Assembly: GCF_963259705.1 (NCBI RefSeq)
Contig: NC_081861.1
Location: 66,011,623-66,075,622, forward strand
Direction: 5' to 3'
Source: Myotis daubentonii
Taxonomy: Eukaryota; Chordata; Mammalia; Chiroptera; Vespertilionidae
DNA: 64,000 nt
Part shown: positions 44,536 through 58,345 of the stretch, in pieces
How the letters are laid out: each line of letters opens with the position of its first letter
How positions within the stretch are numbered: the stretch's first letter is position 1
The notes under the pieces: generated by a model
What the model was told of the DNA's origin: nothing
Seen by the model: only the letters and a program-made list of their open reading frames with translations
The model's database searches: none
Position numbers and translations under genes: made by a program

Positions 44536-44934
44536 TCCATGGTCTTAACAGCTATGATATTTTATTTTTAAGTAATTAGAGATTGGCTTAAAGACCTTTA
44601 AGTTTCCAGATCAGTTTAAATGATTCCAAGAAGAATTGTTAACAGAGTTAATAATTGTTATATTTTAAATGTGTAAATGAGGATCGTCTAAATAACTTTC
44701 AAGAAAAATAAAATGTACACAAACAAACTGCTCCCATCACCTGTAGATTTGGGAGGAAAATTTTGTTGTGCATGATGATAGCACCCATGTTTTATGGATT
44801 TACTTTAATAAGTATATGTTGTTAACTTGATCTTCAAAAGTGTAACAAATTAAAATTCCACTTTGTGCATTTTCTTGTATTAGTTTAATATTTTATTTTT
44901 AAAAGGTATTTTACTTTTTAGTTTAATTTAATAT
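44536..44934. other. Unassigned AT-rich DNA
   Basis: No gene or confident repeat. Confidence 0.5.
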
Positions 44935-45314
44935 TAATTCTTTATTGTTGAAAGTATTACATATGTCCCCTTTTCCCCCCATTGTCCTCTCCCAGCCTGC
45001 CCCCGTCCACCCAGCCCTGGCCTTCACTCCCCCTGCCCACTGTCTGTGTCCATTGGTTCATTGGTTATGTTTATATGCATACAAGTTCTTTGGTTGACGT
45101 CTTATCTCTTCCCACCCACCCCTGTCTTCCTTCTGAGGTTTGACAGTCTGTTTGATGATTCTGTATCTCTGGATCTATTTTGTTCATCAGTTTATGCTGT
45201 TCATTATATTCCACAAATAAGTGAGATCATGTGATATGTAGCTTTCTCTGACTGGGTTATTTCACTTAGCATAATGATCTCCAGGTCCATCCATGGTGTT
45301 GAGAATAGTAAGAG

Positions 45315-45320
<6 letters not shown>
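44935..45320 (-). mobile_element. L1 3' end, reverse, 5'-truncated
   Basis: On the minus strand it runs from the last ORF2 codons (near 45318) through the 3' UTR to 'gtaatactttcaacaataaa' at about 44938. It lies directly 3' of another antisense L1, separated by a CT run. Confidence 0.92.

Positions 45321-45369
<49 letters not shown>
45320..45369. repeat. (TC)n microsatellite between two L1 pieces
   Basis: A pure CT run of about 48 bases at the junction of two antisense L1 segments. Confidence 0.97.
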
Positions 45370-45373
<4 letters not shown>

Positions 45374-47337
45374 ATCTTTATTGTTTAAAGTACTACATAC
45401 GTCTCCTTTCCCCCCCATTGACTTCTCCCTGGCAACTCTCACCTCCCAGCACAAGCCCTCACCCCCCTAGTGTCTGTGTCCATTCCTTATGCTCAGATGC
45501 ATGTATACAAATCCTTTGGTTGATCTCTTACTCCACCCTACCCACCCTCCCCTGCCTTCCCTCTGAGGTTTCACAGTTTGTTGGATGTTTCTCTGTCTCT
45601 GGAGCTATTTTTGTTCATCAGTTTAAGTTGTTATTATATTCCACATATGAGTCATATCATGTGATATTTATCTTTCTCTGACTGACTTATTTCACTTAGC
45701 ATAATGCTCTCCATGTCCATCCATGCTATTGCGAATTGAAGAGTTCTTTATCTTTTACAGCAGCATAGTATTCCATTGTGTAGATGTACCACAGTTTTTT
45801 AATCCACTCATCTGCTGATGGGCACTTAGGCAGTTCCTAAATCTTACCTATTTTAAATTGTGCTAATATAAACATAGGGGTGCATATATCCTTTCTGATT
45901 GGTGTTTATGATTTCTTGGGATATAATTCTAGAAGTGGGATTACTGGGTCAAATAGAAGTTCCATTTTTAATTTTTTGAGGAAACTCCATACTGTTTTCC
46001 ACAGTGGCTGCACCAGTCTGCATTCCCACCAGCAGTGCACAAGGGTTCCTTTTTTCCCATGTCTTTGTCAGCACTTGTTGTTTGTTGATTTGTTGATGAC
46101 AGCCATTCTGGCAGGTGTGAGATGGTACTCATTGTCCTTTTAATTTGCATCTCTCAGGTAATTAGTGACTTTGAGCATGTTTTCATATGTCTCTTGGCCT
46201 TCTGTATGTCCACTTTCAAAAGTGTCTATTTAGGTCCTTTGCCCATTTTTTTATTGGATTGTTTACCTTCCTTTTGTTAAGTTGTATGAGTTCCCTATAA
46301 AGTTTGGAGATTAAACCCTTATCAGATGTCACATTGGCAAATATGTTCTCCCATGTAGTGGGCTTTCTTGTTGTTTTGTTGATGGTTTCCTTTGCTGTGC
46401 AGAAGCTTTTTATTTTGATATAGTACCATTTGTTTATATTCTCATTTGTTTCCATTGTCCTAGGAGATGTATCAGTAAACATATTGCTATGAGCTATATC
46501 AGATATTTTGCTTCCTATGTATTCTTCTATAATTTTTATGGTTTCCTGTCTTACGTTTAAGACTTTTATCCATTTGGAGTTTATTTTTGTGTCTGGTATA
46601 AGTTGGTGATCTAGTTTCATTTTTTTGCATGTATCTGTCCAATTTTCTCAACACCATTTATTGAAGAGACTGTCTTGACTGCATTGTATGCTCTTGCCTC
46701 CTTTGTCAAATATTAATTAAACATAATGGTTTGGGTCGATTTCTGGGTTCTCTGCTCTATCGGTCTGTGTGTCTGCTCTTATGCCAGTGCCATGCTGTTT
46801 TCAGAATTGTGGGTTTGTAATATAACTTGATGTCTGGTATTGTGATCCCTCCAACTTTGTTCTTTTTTTTTTTTCAGGATTGCTGCGGCTATCTGGGGTC
46901 TGTTTTTATTCCATACACATTTTTGGAGAGGTTTTTCTAGGTCTTTGAAATATGCCACTAGTATTTTAATGGGATTGTGTTGAATCTATAGATTGCTTTG
47001 TGTAGTATGGACATTTTAATGATGTTGATTGTACCAATCCATGGACATGATATATTCTTCTACTTGTGTATATCTTCCTCTATCTCTTTTTTTCAATGTC
47101 CTGTAGTTTTCGGAGTACAGGTCTTTTACATCCTGAGTTAAGTTTATTCCTAGGTATCATAATTTTTTTGTTGTTGTTGCAATGATTAGTGGGATTTTTT
47201 TTTTTTTAGTTTCTCTTTCTGTGAGTTCATTATTGCTGTATAAAAAAGCCATAGATTTCTGGGTGTTAATTTTGTATCCTGCTACATTGCCAAATTTATT
47301 TATTAAATCAAGTAGTTTTTTTACGGAGTCTTTATGT
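45370..47337 (-). mobile_element. L1, reverse, 5'-truncated
   Basis: A nearly 2-kb antisense L1: the 3' end 'gtactttaaacaataaagat' is at the left, the ORF2 C-terminus follows at 45650-46150, post-RT coding extends to about 47000, and more 5' ORF2 sequence fades near 47337. Stops and small indels break the frame. Confidence 0.92.
45968..46620 (-). pseudogene. L1 ORF2 C-terminal fragments, reverse
   Basis: Two open pieces: 134 codons at 46216-46620 ('[20 protein letters not shown]', '[11 protein letters not shown]'-type post-RT sequence) and about 60 codons at 45968-46150 over the Cys-rich region. They lie in different frames, so ORF2 is not functional. The plus-strand frame at 45880-46143 is a shadow. 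Confidence 0.9.
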
Positions 47338-48540
47338 ATTTTGGTTTTAAAGTGTCATTTTTGGCATTTTCAGTGCTTAACTCAGTGGATACACATAGCA
47401 CAACCAAAATAATTGTGTTAAATGCAAGAATGAATGACACAGGTGTGCTGAAAGACATTATTTTGACACATGCCCAGGCCCCATAAATTTCCTGGAGGAC
47501 AGCATGCAAATGGTTTTTAACTAATTCTGTACAGTATTTTGTCATTTTAACTAAGTTACGTGCCTTTTACAATATTCTTCCCATTTTTTCTACACATTAA
47601 TTTTCAGAAATACTTTTTCTCATTTTGAATCCCATGAAGTCAAAATTTATTAAACATTTAGTTTACCAATGAAAGACATTCATAGCTATGCTAGTTTGTC
47701 TATAAACAAAATTCTGGGAGATTTCCAAGCAGCATCCCAAAAGATGTTTGCACAAATCCAGTATAATCACCATTTGGTATTTATTTCTGCAAATACCAAA
47801 GAGTGAATCAATGTTTGTTTTTTTTCTAATTTATTTTTTTAATTTCCCCTTGAGTGGAGAAATATGGTATGCTATGTTTAAAAACGTTAATTATCTATCT
47901 CTCTTAATATGCTGTTTGGAAATTTCAATGAATTAATGCATGTGGTTTAAACATATTTGCATTAATTTTAGTAACATGCTTATTGTAAACCATTTATAAA
48001 ATGCAGAAAGGTAAAAGAATAAAATCACTCAATTTTACTACCTAATGATAAGTATTATCTATATTTTGATATAATTTCTTCTAAAATTTATTCCAATAAG
48101 TTTGGAGTCATTTTTGAATTTTGCATACAGCTTTAGAGCTTATGATTTTTATGCATTTTTATGTTAATCAGTATTCTCTTATTCCTAACAAACCCTAATG
48201 TTTGATGATTGTATATAGTTTTATCACTTAAACTTCAGGGAAAAACATAGAACTCACAATGTATAACGTTTCAAAAATAAAACAAGTTTATTTTTTGCTC
48301 ACAAAAAAGTACAAAGTGGGTTTTCCTAGTCAGTGGATACATTTTCCTTATGTATGATTGCAAAGACCCAGGCTCCTACCATCTTGTGGCTCTGCCATCT
48401 TTAATACATAGCTTCCAAGGTTAGCCTGTGTGCTGCCATTCCAATCAGCCAAAAAAGGAAAATATTATGGAAAAAATTGTTTTTGGGCTAAGCAACCTTT
48501 AAGCAAAAATATATGCAAATAAACTAGATGTTGACATTAA
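47338..48540. other. Unassigned AT-rich DNA
   Basis: No gene or young repeat recognised over 1.2 kb. Confidence 0.5.
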
Positions 48541-49542
<1,002 letters not shown>

Positions 49543-49558
49543 AAAATTAAAAATATTA

Positions 49559-50224
49559 GAATAAAAATAAATAGTCAAACATCATTTCTGCTTGCTTTCC
49601 ATAGAAGAGCTGAGTTACATGACCATACTTAACCAGAGAATTCTGGGGCTATAATGTAGCATTGTACTCAAGAAAATAATGGAAACAGATTTTGGTAAGC
49701 AGCTAGCAATATCTTCCATAACTACTCAAATAAAGAATTTTTCTGTGTTTGTTCCTTATTTAGATGTCTTATTTTTTTCAGGATGTTTGTCCTTTGTTTT
49801 CTAATGACATGTTCATCATTTAATTACATGTTGAAATATCAATAATGTATCTATGTATCTGTCTTATAAGTAGCAAGTATTTTCACTTTTAATTCCATCA
49901 AATTTTCTTTTAGTGATTTTTACAAATAATAGTTTCAAATGCTTAAATTATAATTCTAGCAGTGTTTTGCTTGGCCTTTATGCTCAGAAATCCCAACTTT
50001 ATCTCCTAATAAGATAATATTCACTTGTATATTCTCATTGCTATTTTATGGTTTCATTTTTTAGATTTAAAATTTTAACCTGTATATAATACATTTTGAT
50101 ACATATAATATAATTATAACTGTACTCTTTCCCCCACTGATTTAAATTGCTATCAACTTTTTTTTTCAGTACTTATAACTAATTGATTGTTGTGCTCATC
50201 ACTATACATCTCAATTATTGTATA
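49559..50224. other. Unassigned AT-rich DNA
   Basis: No gene or repeat recognised. Confidence 0.5.
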
Positions 50225-50567
50225 CTAGAGGCCTGGTGCACAAAATTTGTGCATGGGTGGGGTCCCTAGGCCAGGCCGTCAATCAGGGCCTATCAGGGCT
50301 GTCTTGCCCATTCCCTATTGAGGCTGGACTGGCCGATGCCTGCCAGCTGCTGGACAGGGCCAGAGGAATCGGGGGAACAATGGGGGAAAGGACCAGGAGA
50401 GGTTGGCTGGCCATAGGAGGTTGGCTGTGGGAGCCCATTGACCACCAGGGAGCAACTCCTGCATTTAGCATCTGCCTCCTGGTGGTCAATGCACATCATA
50501 GCAACTGGTCAACTGGTCATTCTTGTCATTTGGTCGTAATGGTCACTTAAGCTTTTATATATAGAGA
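50225..50567 (-). mobile_element. HeliBat Helitron H11
   Basis: Minus strand, 343 bp: 3' end CTAGAGGCCTGGTGCAC at 50225 with host A and hairpin 'gtgcacaaaatttgtgcat', 5' end TCTCTATATATAAAAGC at 50567 before T. It carries two facing CTCF-like motifs, each with one change from the consensus. Confidence 0.94.
50442..50485. promoter_or_regulatory. Facing CTCF-core-like motifs in HeliBat H11
   Basis: Plus-strand CCACCAGGGAGCA at 50442-50454 and minus-strand CCACCAGGAGGCA at 50473-50485. Each has one G-to-A change from the consensus block. Confidence 0.35.
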
Positions 50568-50694
50568 TTCTAAATTTGTAAAAAAATATATCCCATTTTT
50601 CATAAGTGCTATAAGACATTATTTTTGGTGAATGAAAGTAGATGTCTGAAAGTGAAGAAAAAAGTGGGGTTTGGAAAAGATTAAGTCTCCTAAG

Positions 50695-51235
50695 CTGGGA
50701 CACATTCATGGGTGTGGATCAATGGGTTGCTACACCTATGAAAGAACAGCTTCAAGGTTAACTGAACTGTGTCCAGCACAGCCAGGGCTGAACCTGAGGA
50801 GAGGCGGTGAAGGATTAAAGAAGACAGGCCAGAGAATACAGTTGGGATCACTGTGCCTGGATGAGGAAACAGTGACACAACCTGTAAGCTGAAGCTTTAT
50901 TTTATAGTCAGATCACACACAACAAAACAAGGGCAAGATGTTTACAATGTTCTTGCAAATTTAAAATCTGATTCTTTCCTGTTGTTGCCATTCTCTGAAC
51001 TCTATCAAGCCTTGTTTAGGCAGCACTTGCTGCACCCTGTTGCAGCCCGCATCCCTTAGCTACCTAGGGATGCAGGGTCAGACTATAAAGTCAAGCTTAC
51101 ATCTATAGCCTTTTGGCTATAATTGTGCTGGGAGGGCTTTTCCCTCCAAGCTGGGACTTGTATGTGGCTTTGCCACAAGTCAGTCCAAGGCTTGACTCTG
51201 TCCAAGTAGCCGCTCTCCACAGTTAACATATACTT
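50695..51235 (-). other. Candidate solo LTR, reverse, family unknown
   Basis: Read on the minus strand the stretch begins TGTTAACTGTGGAGAGCGGC near 51233, has a TATA-like CTTTATAG near 51085, and an AATAAA polyadenylation signal (complement of 50896-50901) within 'ctataaaataaagcttcagc', then a U5-like part. No LTR family or target duplication was recognised, so the call rests only on this order of signals. Confidence 0.4.
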
Positions 51236-51870
51236 GACATGCAGAGAGTCATTAGATCACTTTTTATCTGAAAGCATGACTACAGTGTACTCAGTAATTC
51301 CAAGAATTTAAACAATAGTTGATTCAGTGAACAGCAAAATGGATGTTTCATAAAACTAAACATCAAATTAGAGACCTACCCTGAAATCCTTGCTTAAAAG
51401 CCAGATAAAATATATAAAGAAATGTGTATGATGAATGAAATGGTGAAGCATTAAGAATTGCTTCAGGAAATCCAATGTAATATAATAGGAAGTTCAATAG
51501 GCAATAATTAAACAGATGGAGACAATAGGATTGTTGAATTTTAAGAAAAGATAATTCCCTTGATCTAAAAAAAGTACTGAAAACTTGCCTGTTTTACTCA
51601 GTAATTCATTAAAATTAATTCTGATCCAAATCCCAACAGCATTTGGTGGTGGTGGTGGGAAAAGTAGTGTAAAGAAGGTTGTAAAATAACACAAATGTTT
51701 AACTTGGAAAATAAAGGTTGGTGATAACAAGTATATTTTGAAAAAATTAAAAAGTGAACTTCTATGTATTCTTTAGGTCTACACAAATATGGCACTGGAA
51801 ATGAGAGGAGAATTAAAGGTCAGATTTGTGTGACATTTAAGGTAGAATACAGGAATTGGTGATAAGAAGC
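51236..51870. other. Unassigned DNA
   Basis: No gene or repeat recognised apart from a small (GGT)n run near 51646. Confidence 0.5.
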
Positions 51871-51874
51871 AGGA

Positions 51875-53033
51875 TGGGAACCAAGATGGTAGTGTAGGTA
51901 CTCACCTCCTCCCATAACCACATCAAAATTATAACTAAAATACAGAATAACCATCATTCAGAACTGCCTGAAAGCTGGCTGAATGGGAATCTTACAACTA
52001 GAGAAGTAAAGAAGAAAGCACACTGAGACTGGTAAGAGGGGCTGAGGTGCAGAACAGCCTGGTCCGACATCCACTTGTGTCATTTTTTGTTTTTGTTTTT
52101 TAATAGGAATAGATATATCAGCTGCAGAGCCCAGCGCCCCCCCCCCCCCACAGAAGGAACTTGGTGTACCAGCCCTACAGCAGACCCCCAGACCATGGTT
52201 CCAGAGCTGGGAAGAGAAATACCATAACTTCAGGCTGTAAAAACCAGCAGGGATTGTGGCTGAGTGACAGGCTGCTGGAGACCCAGGTGTTTCATTCAAA
52301 GGGCCTGCACACAAACTTACTCTGGCTCCATCCCTCTGAGTTCCAGTGCTGGGCACCTTTGGAGGACCCAAGGACATACAGGGAGGAATTGGACTGTCTG
52401 GTATTAAGGCTGGTTCTTGGAGCAGCTTTCTTCCAGATGGGGATCCTCCCAAGGGTCAATGTTCCTATACTGGGACCTCCTCCATCAAGAGCTGACTGGC
52501 AGCCATATCTGAGGTTTCATCAGTGTTGCTCATACTGTTTGCTGGTGATTCCCTGAGACCCCACCCCACCCAATTTGCAACCCCACCCAAGTTGTTTGCA
52601 GCAGCTTTTCCATTTGAATGGCCTGTCCTGGCTCAGGCTTCAGACTTTCCTAAAATCTCTCAAACAAGCAACAGATGGCATCAGCATGCCCCAAACCTAT
52701 CAATAAAAGGCCCAAGACCTGGCATTAGCACCAGCCTCCATTGCTTCACAGCTGGGCTTCCCCTGAGCACTTCACAAGCCCAATACAAGTAGCAGCTATC
52801 TGCAGACCTCTCTGTAGCTCCTTCCAGGTGATCCCAGGTAGTGGCTGACTTTGCACCCCTTAGGAGGACACAGAGTCAGCACACCTGGTGGACAGCTTCA
52901 GACCATACCAGATTACAACTCTATGTATCCACAAGCGATACACTCAAGGGGCAGACTCATCTATGTTTCTATCTCTCTATCTCTTTCCCTTTCTCTTTCT
53001 CTCTATATCAATAAAAGCATATTTTTTTAAAAA
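51875..53033 (+). mobile_element. L1 5' UTR fused to a VES 3' tail
   Basis: From GGGAACCAAGATGG at about 51870 to about 52957 the sequence is colinear with the L1 5' region at 55826-57130 (shared 'tacaactagagaagtaaaga', 'ccataacttcaggctgtaaa', 'ctcaaacaagca'). At 'gcagactcat' it switches to the VES end 'ctatgtttctatctctctat' with its A/T tail. Neither L1 ORF is present. Frames of 89-164 codons here are not conserved L1 proteins. Confidence 0.75.
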
Positions 53034-54222
53034 AAATTTCAAAATGAAAGACAATATCTTCTGTTTTAGACATGTTAAGTCAAAATATCTCTTGAAATAT
53101 TTAGTTGGAGATGTAAAGGGGGCACTTAAATATGAATCTAGAACGTTGTATAAAGTGTGAGCTGGTGTTTGGAGAGTCATCAGCTTCTTGATGGTAGCTG
53201 AAGCTGTGAGAGCAATTTGCATACCCTGGGTTGAGTATATGTATGTTTGATCAGAGAACCCAGTTATGAATCTGGGAAACTCCAAAAGTTTAGGAATTAG
53301 CAATGAGAAGTACCAAGCAAAGTTAATTGAAAAGTATGGTTAGAGAGATCAGAAGAAAACCCAAAATATGGAAAATAAGGGGAGAATTTCTTGAAGACAA
53401 AGGGAACCAAGCAGTTTAAAATGCTTCAGATAGGGCAAGTTGAATGAGAAATAAAAATAAACCACTGACTTTGACAATTAGTGGGTACTGATGACCTTCT
53501 GAAGCACAGCTTATATGCAGTAGTTGAGGAAGAAGCCATATTCCAATCATCATATACATCAGTCTATTTCTATCCTTCCAATAAATGTATAAGGAATAAA
53601 CACACTTCTGCTCTCCCACTCTCTCTTTCTGGCTTCGAAAATTATTTTCTTCCCATTTTACCACATTGTGTTTCTAGTAGACTGCTTTTTCAAGGTCCTC
53701 TGTACTTGTGCTGAGATGGGAAGGGTAGTAGTATGAAAGGAATGTAGGTTTATGGGAAATTTTAAGATGAAGGAGATTAAAGCATATTGGTAAATTAGGG
53801 AGAAAGAAACAGGGGATCTGATTGAAAACACATGAATAAGGAGATTATTGATGGAGAATGCAGGAAGCTTTGGGATGTAGATCACAAGCTAACTTAGTTT
53901 CAGATGAAAGAATACATTCCTTTTCCTCTGATGCCAGAGAGAAATGGTCATATCATAATTAAATAGACTATATTATAATTAAATTTAGATATAGAAGGAA
54001 GTTAAGGGGTTCACAATTGCCCACCTTTATTTTATCTGTGATATAAGGAGTTTTCTGCTATAAGTAAAAGAGAGAGAGAGCTTAAGGGAGAATGGGAAAG
54101 CTTTGAACCAGTGGCCATGGGAAGGTGGGTCAGGAGCTGTCTATGAATAAGCAAAAGGATTTCTAAGCAGCATGGGAAACTAGTTGAGATTAGAGGCCAC
54201 CTATTGTAGTGGTTTCAATTTT
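53034..54222. other. Unassigned DNA
   Basis: No gene or repeat recognised over 1.2 kb. Confidence 0.5.
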
Positions 54223-54224
54223 CA

Positions 54225-54655
54225 GTACTTTGTCAAACTGCAAAAATGCCCCCAAACCTCCACTCTTATCTACACCTACTCCCCTTGCAATGTGACATTG
54301 CAGCTCCTCTTATAAAAAGGTGGGGTCTATTTTCCTACCTGAAGAGACCTTGCAGACTTCCACTCTCCTTCCTAGCACCCTACTCCCACCAAATGAACAG
54401 TCCCAGGTTGTTCTGTTAGCTAATGAGAGACATGAGGTCTAGTTGCCTTTGACCCTCTATCACTTCAGCTGAAAGCCAGCCAATTCTCAGAAGTAGGATC
54501 ATCTCCCTGACGTGAAGCTGACCTCAGATGCATGAGTGAACCCAGCCAAGGACAAAAGAAGCTCTCAGCTGAGCCTGAACTAAATTGCCAACACTCAGAA
54601 TCATGAACTAAATAAAAGGTCATTGTTATAAATCATTAAGTTTAGAGGTGTTTTT

Positions 54656-54660
<5 letters not shown>
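54225..54660 (+). mobile_element. MLT1-type MaLR LTR
   Basis: Sense MLT1-like text: 'gtctattttcctacctgaag', 'agaccttgcagacttccact', 'tcagatgcatgagtgaaccc', 'gctgagcctgaactaaattg' and the end 'catgaactaaataaaaggtc'. The terminal part runs into a CA microsatellite. No coding. Confidence 0.75.

Positions 54661-54706
<46 letters not shown>
54659..54706. repeat. (CA)n microsatellite
   Basis: A pure AC run of about 46 bases at the end of the LTR. Confidence 0.97.
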
Positions 54707-54709
<3 letters not shown>

Positions 54710-54720
54710 AAACAAACAAA

Positions 54721-55820
54721 AACACCTAAAAACCTTGATTCAGGGTTGGCAAATAAGTACTTGAATTTATTTAATCAGTATCTTGGACTCTTCCAGAAAG
54801 TGGGCAACAGGAAAAAGGGACAAGAAATTAAAGGAGTTCCAGAAAGTGTTTGTAAAGCAATTAAACATGCAATCCAGATAGGCAGGGAACAGAAATGAAG
54901 CCATGAATTGGCTGATAGACTAGACTAAAATTGAGGGAGAGAGAAGGAATTATAGGACTAGAGTAACAAACATATGCCTTGAATTTTCAGACATGCCCTA
55001 AATATAAACACTGGTGAACAAACAAACAAACTTTTCATCTAAATCTAAACTTTGTTCATTATTTATTAACTATCATCTTGATTGCAAAAATATGATTAAT
55101 TTAATGTATGTTTCTGAACACTGTAAAAGAATTTCTAAAAGGAATATTTTGTAAAAGATGCACATTTTACTTGAAGAATTAAAACATTCTATATGTATTC
55201 AAGTTAGCATATTATGATTAAAATGTCATTCATTTTAATGCACTTTTTAGGGAACATGTTAATTAGTCATAGCTTGCCTTGAAAAGAACACATTATTTAT
55301 GCTGCATGAAAATAGGAAAAAATAACAAAGTGTGCCATTTCATGAAATCCGTTGGTCTGAACATGAGAAAGAAGACAAAGGATTTGCAATTTGTTCTCCA
55401 TAAGCTTCTGAACTTCTGAAATGAATTGATTTTAACAGCCCTTACCCAATCATAGTTGGCTGTCAATAAGCATATTTGCATGTTTATTTCCTGCATAAGA
55501 AACAGACTTCATCCAGTATTACTGAAAATCATGTACTGTACTTCCAAATGTACTACCAAATACAACTTACAGTAAATGCCTCACAAGATTCTTTGCTAAC
55601 TACAAGCTGTGTCATCTCTCTGAGCAGCTAGGCATGGCCAAGATATTGCAATGATGATAAGGAAAGAACCTTGGTGATTTGGCATTCAATATACAAATCC
55701 CCATCCTTGTATGCACAACAGAAAATTAGTTTGACAGTCAAAAATTATCTCCTAAGAACTGGTCAATTTTTACATTATGAATAAGCCAGATTCATTTCCT
55801 TATTAAGAAAGTCCTCCATT
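54721..55820. other. Unassigned AT-rich DNA
   Basis: No gene or repeat recognised. Confidence 0.5.
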
Positions 55821-56203
55821 GAGAATCAAGATGACAGCATAGGTAAATACTGGTACTCACCACCTCCCACAACCACATCAAAATTACAACTAAAATACAG
55901 AACAACCATCATTCAGAACTGCCTGATATCTGGCTAAATGGAAGTCCTACAACTAGAGAAGTAACAAAGAAAGCACATTGAGACTGGTAGAAGAAGTGAA
56001 GGTGCAGAATGGGCTGGTCCAACACCCACGTGTGGTGTTTTTAATAAGGAGGGATATCTCTGCTGTGGAGGCCTCCTGTGAGAAGCAAGGGGCCCCAGCC
56101 CCACACCAGATCCCCAGCCAAGGGTCCCAGAGCTATAAAGAGAAGACCCCATAACTTCAGGCTGTAAAAATCAATGAGGATTATGGCTGAGTGACAGGTA
56201 GGC

Positions 56204-56430
56204 CCATGGTCGGCAAACCACGGCTCGCGAGCCACATGCGGTTCTTTGGCCCCTTGAGTGTGGCTCTTCCACAAAATACCACGTGTGGACGCGCACGTAA
56301 CGTGCAATTGAAACTTCGTGGCCCATGGACAGAAGTCAGTATTTTGTGGAAGAGCCGGTATTTTGTGGAAGAGCCACACTCAAGGGGCCAAAGAGCCGCA
56401 GTTTTCGGAGCCACAGTTTGCCGACCACTG
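56204..56430. mobile_element. Non-autonomous hAT transposon nested in L1 (type 4, copy 2)
   Basis: Same family as 22414-22639, sharing 'ttgagtgtggctcttccaca' and the end GTTTGCCGACCACTG. The target duplication is AGGTAGGC/ACGTAGGC at 56196-56203 and 56431-56438, 7 of 8 matching. A 19-bp block 'gtattttgtggaagagcc' is doubled in tandem at about 56339-56377, which the first copy lacks. Confidence 0.92.
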
Positions 56431-57496
56431 ACGTAGGCTGATGGAGACACAGGTGTTCCTCTTAAAGAGCCATCACACAAACTTACATGGTCCCACTTCC
56501 TCTGAGCTCCGGTACCTGGAAATGGCTTTGGGGGAATCTAGAGACTTATGGGGAGGAACTGGACTGTCTGGCAGTGGGGAAGGAAATCAGTAGAGGCTTT
56601 CCCCAAGACAAAGGCGCCCACAGGGGTCATTGTTTCTGTGATAGGACCTCCTCCATTGAGAGATGACTGGCAGCCATATCTGAATTTCCATCAGCATCAC
56701 TGTTTGCTCTGAACTATGGATTCCCTAAGACCCCGCCCCATCTAATTTTCAGCCCCACCCAAGCTGTTTGCAGCTGCTTTTACATATGAATGGCTTGTCC
56801 TGGTTCAGTCTGCAGACTTTGTTAAAATCTCTCAAACAAGCAGCAGCTTCAGTCAGCATGACAAAAACCTATCAGTTAAAGGCCCAAGACCCAGCACTAG
56901 CACCAGCTTGCCTTACTTCACTGCTGTGCTTCACCTGGGTACTTCCTAGCCCGACACAAATAGGAGCCATGTGCAGATTTCTCTCTAGCTCCTTCCAGGT
57001 AGCCCCAGACAATGGCTGACTTTGTACCTCCCAGGAGGCCCCAGAGTCAGTGCACCTAGAGCACAGCTTCAGATAATACCAGGTTACAACTTTACACATC
57101 CACAAATAACACACTCAAGTGGAAGACTCATTGAGCACCAAAGCCCCACTGAAACAAGTCCTGCCCCACAGGGGTGTCCCCTGCACAGCAAGTCCTGCTC
57201 CATTGTAAACACAGCTGGCTCTCATAGCCAATTGGACTGGAGGTCAGTTCTCAGTGATGTCAACAGCAATCAAGGCTCAACTACAACAAGACAGTGCACA
57301 CAGCCCACACAGGGGCACACCTGAAGTTTCCAGCTCAGGTGACTGGGGAAGCCGAGCTTCTGGGCCCTGCAAAACACCTAATACACAAGGCCACTCTACC
57401 AATTTCAGGAGACATAACAGCTCTACCAATACATAGAAACAAACACAGGAAAGCAGCCAAAGTGCAGAGACAAAGAAACATGTTATAAATGAAGAA

Positions 57497-58345
57497 ATGG
57501 AAGCAAGCAAACTACTGGATACAGAGTTCAAAACCATGGTTATAAGGTTACTCAAAGATCTTAATGAGAGCTTCAAGGAACTTAATGAGAGCCTCAAGGG
57601 ACTTAACAAGACTTTCAAGTATCTTAGTGAGAATGTCAAAGACATGAAAAAGGACCAGTCAGAAATTAAACATACACTAGCTGAAATAAAGAATAATTTA
57701 CAGGGATTTAACAGTAGAGTAGATAATCCCAAGAATCAAATCAACAATTTGGAATATGAGGAAGCAAAAACGCCCAATCAGAAGAGCAAAATGAAAAGGT
57801 AACCCCAAAATATGAAGGTAGTGTAAGGAGCCTCTGACACAACTTCAAGTGTACCAACATTCATATTATGGGGGTACCAGAAGGGGAAGAGATAGAGCAA
57901 GATATTGAAAACCCATTTGAAGAAATAATGACAGAAAACTTCCCCTACCTGGTCAATGAAATAGGCTTACAAGTCCAGGCAGTGCAGAGAGTCCCAAACA
58001 ATAGGAGCCCTAAGAGGCCTACACCAAGACATATCATAATTAATATGCCAAGGGTTAAAGACAAAGAGAGGATTTTAAAAGCAGCAAGAGAAAAACAATC
58101 AGTTACCTCAAGGGAGAGCCCATATGACTGTCAGCTAATTTCTCAACAGAAACTTTTCAGGCCAGAGGGAGTGGTAAGAAATATTTAAAATGATGAATTT
58201 CAAATACCTACCATCAAGATTACTCTTTCCAGAAAAACTATTGTTTAGAATTGAAGGTCAGATAAAGAACTTCACAGACAAGGAAAAGCTAAAGGAGTTC
58301 ATCACCACCAAACCAGGATTACATGAAATGTTGAAGGGTGTTAAG
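57497..58345 (+). pseudogene. L1 ORF1 remnant
   Basis: Three open pieces (57497-57802, 57868-58188, 58190-58350) in changing frames. The first is a coiled coil with repeated 'LNESFKELNESLKGLNKTF'. The second has the RRM-type 'IHIMGVPEGEEIEQDIENPF' and 'RPTPRHIIINMPRVKDKERI'. The third has C-terminal 'FTDKEKLKEFITTKPGL'. Active ORF1p is a trimeric RNA-binding chaperone; this copy is frameshifted and has a stop near 57800. Confidence 0.9.

Noticed and set aside
51958..52452. A 164-codon minus-strand frame
   Set aside because: It is antisense to an L1 5' UTR and has no similarity to a known protein.
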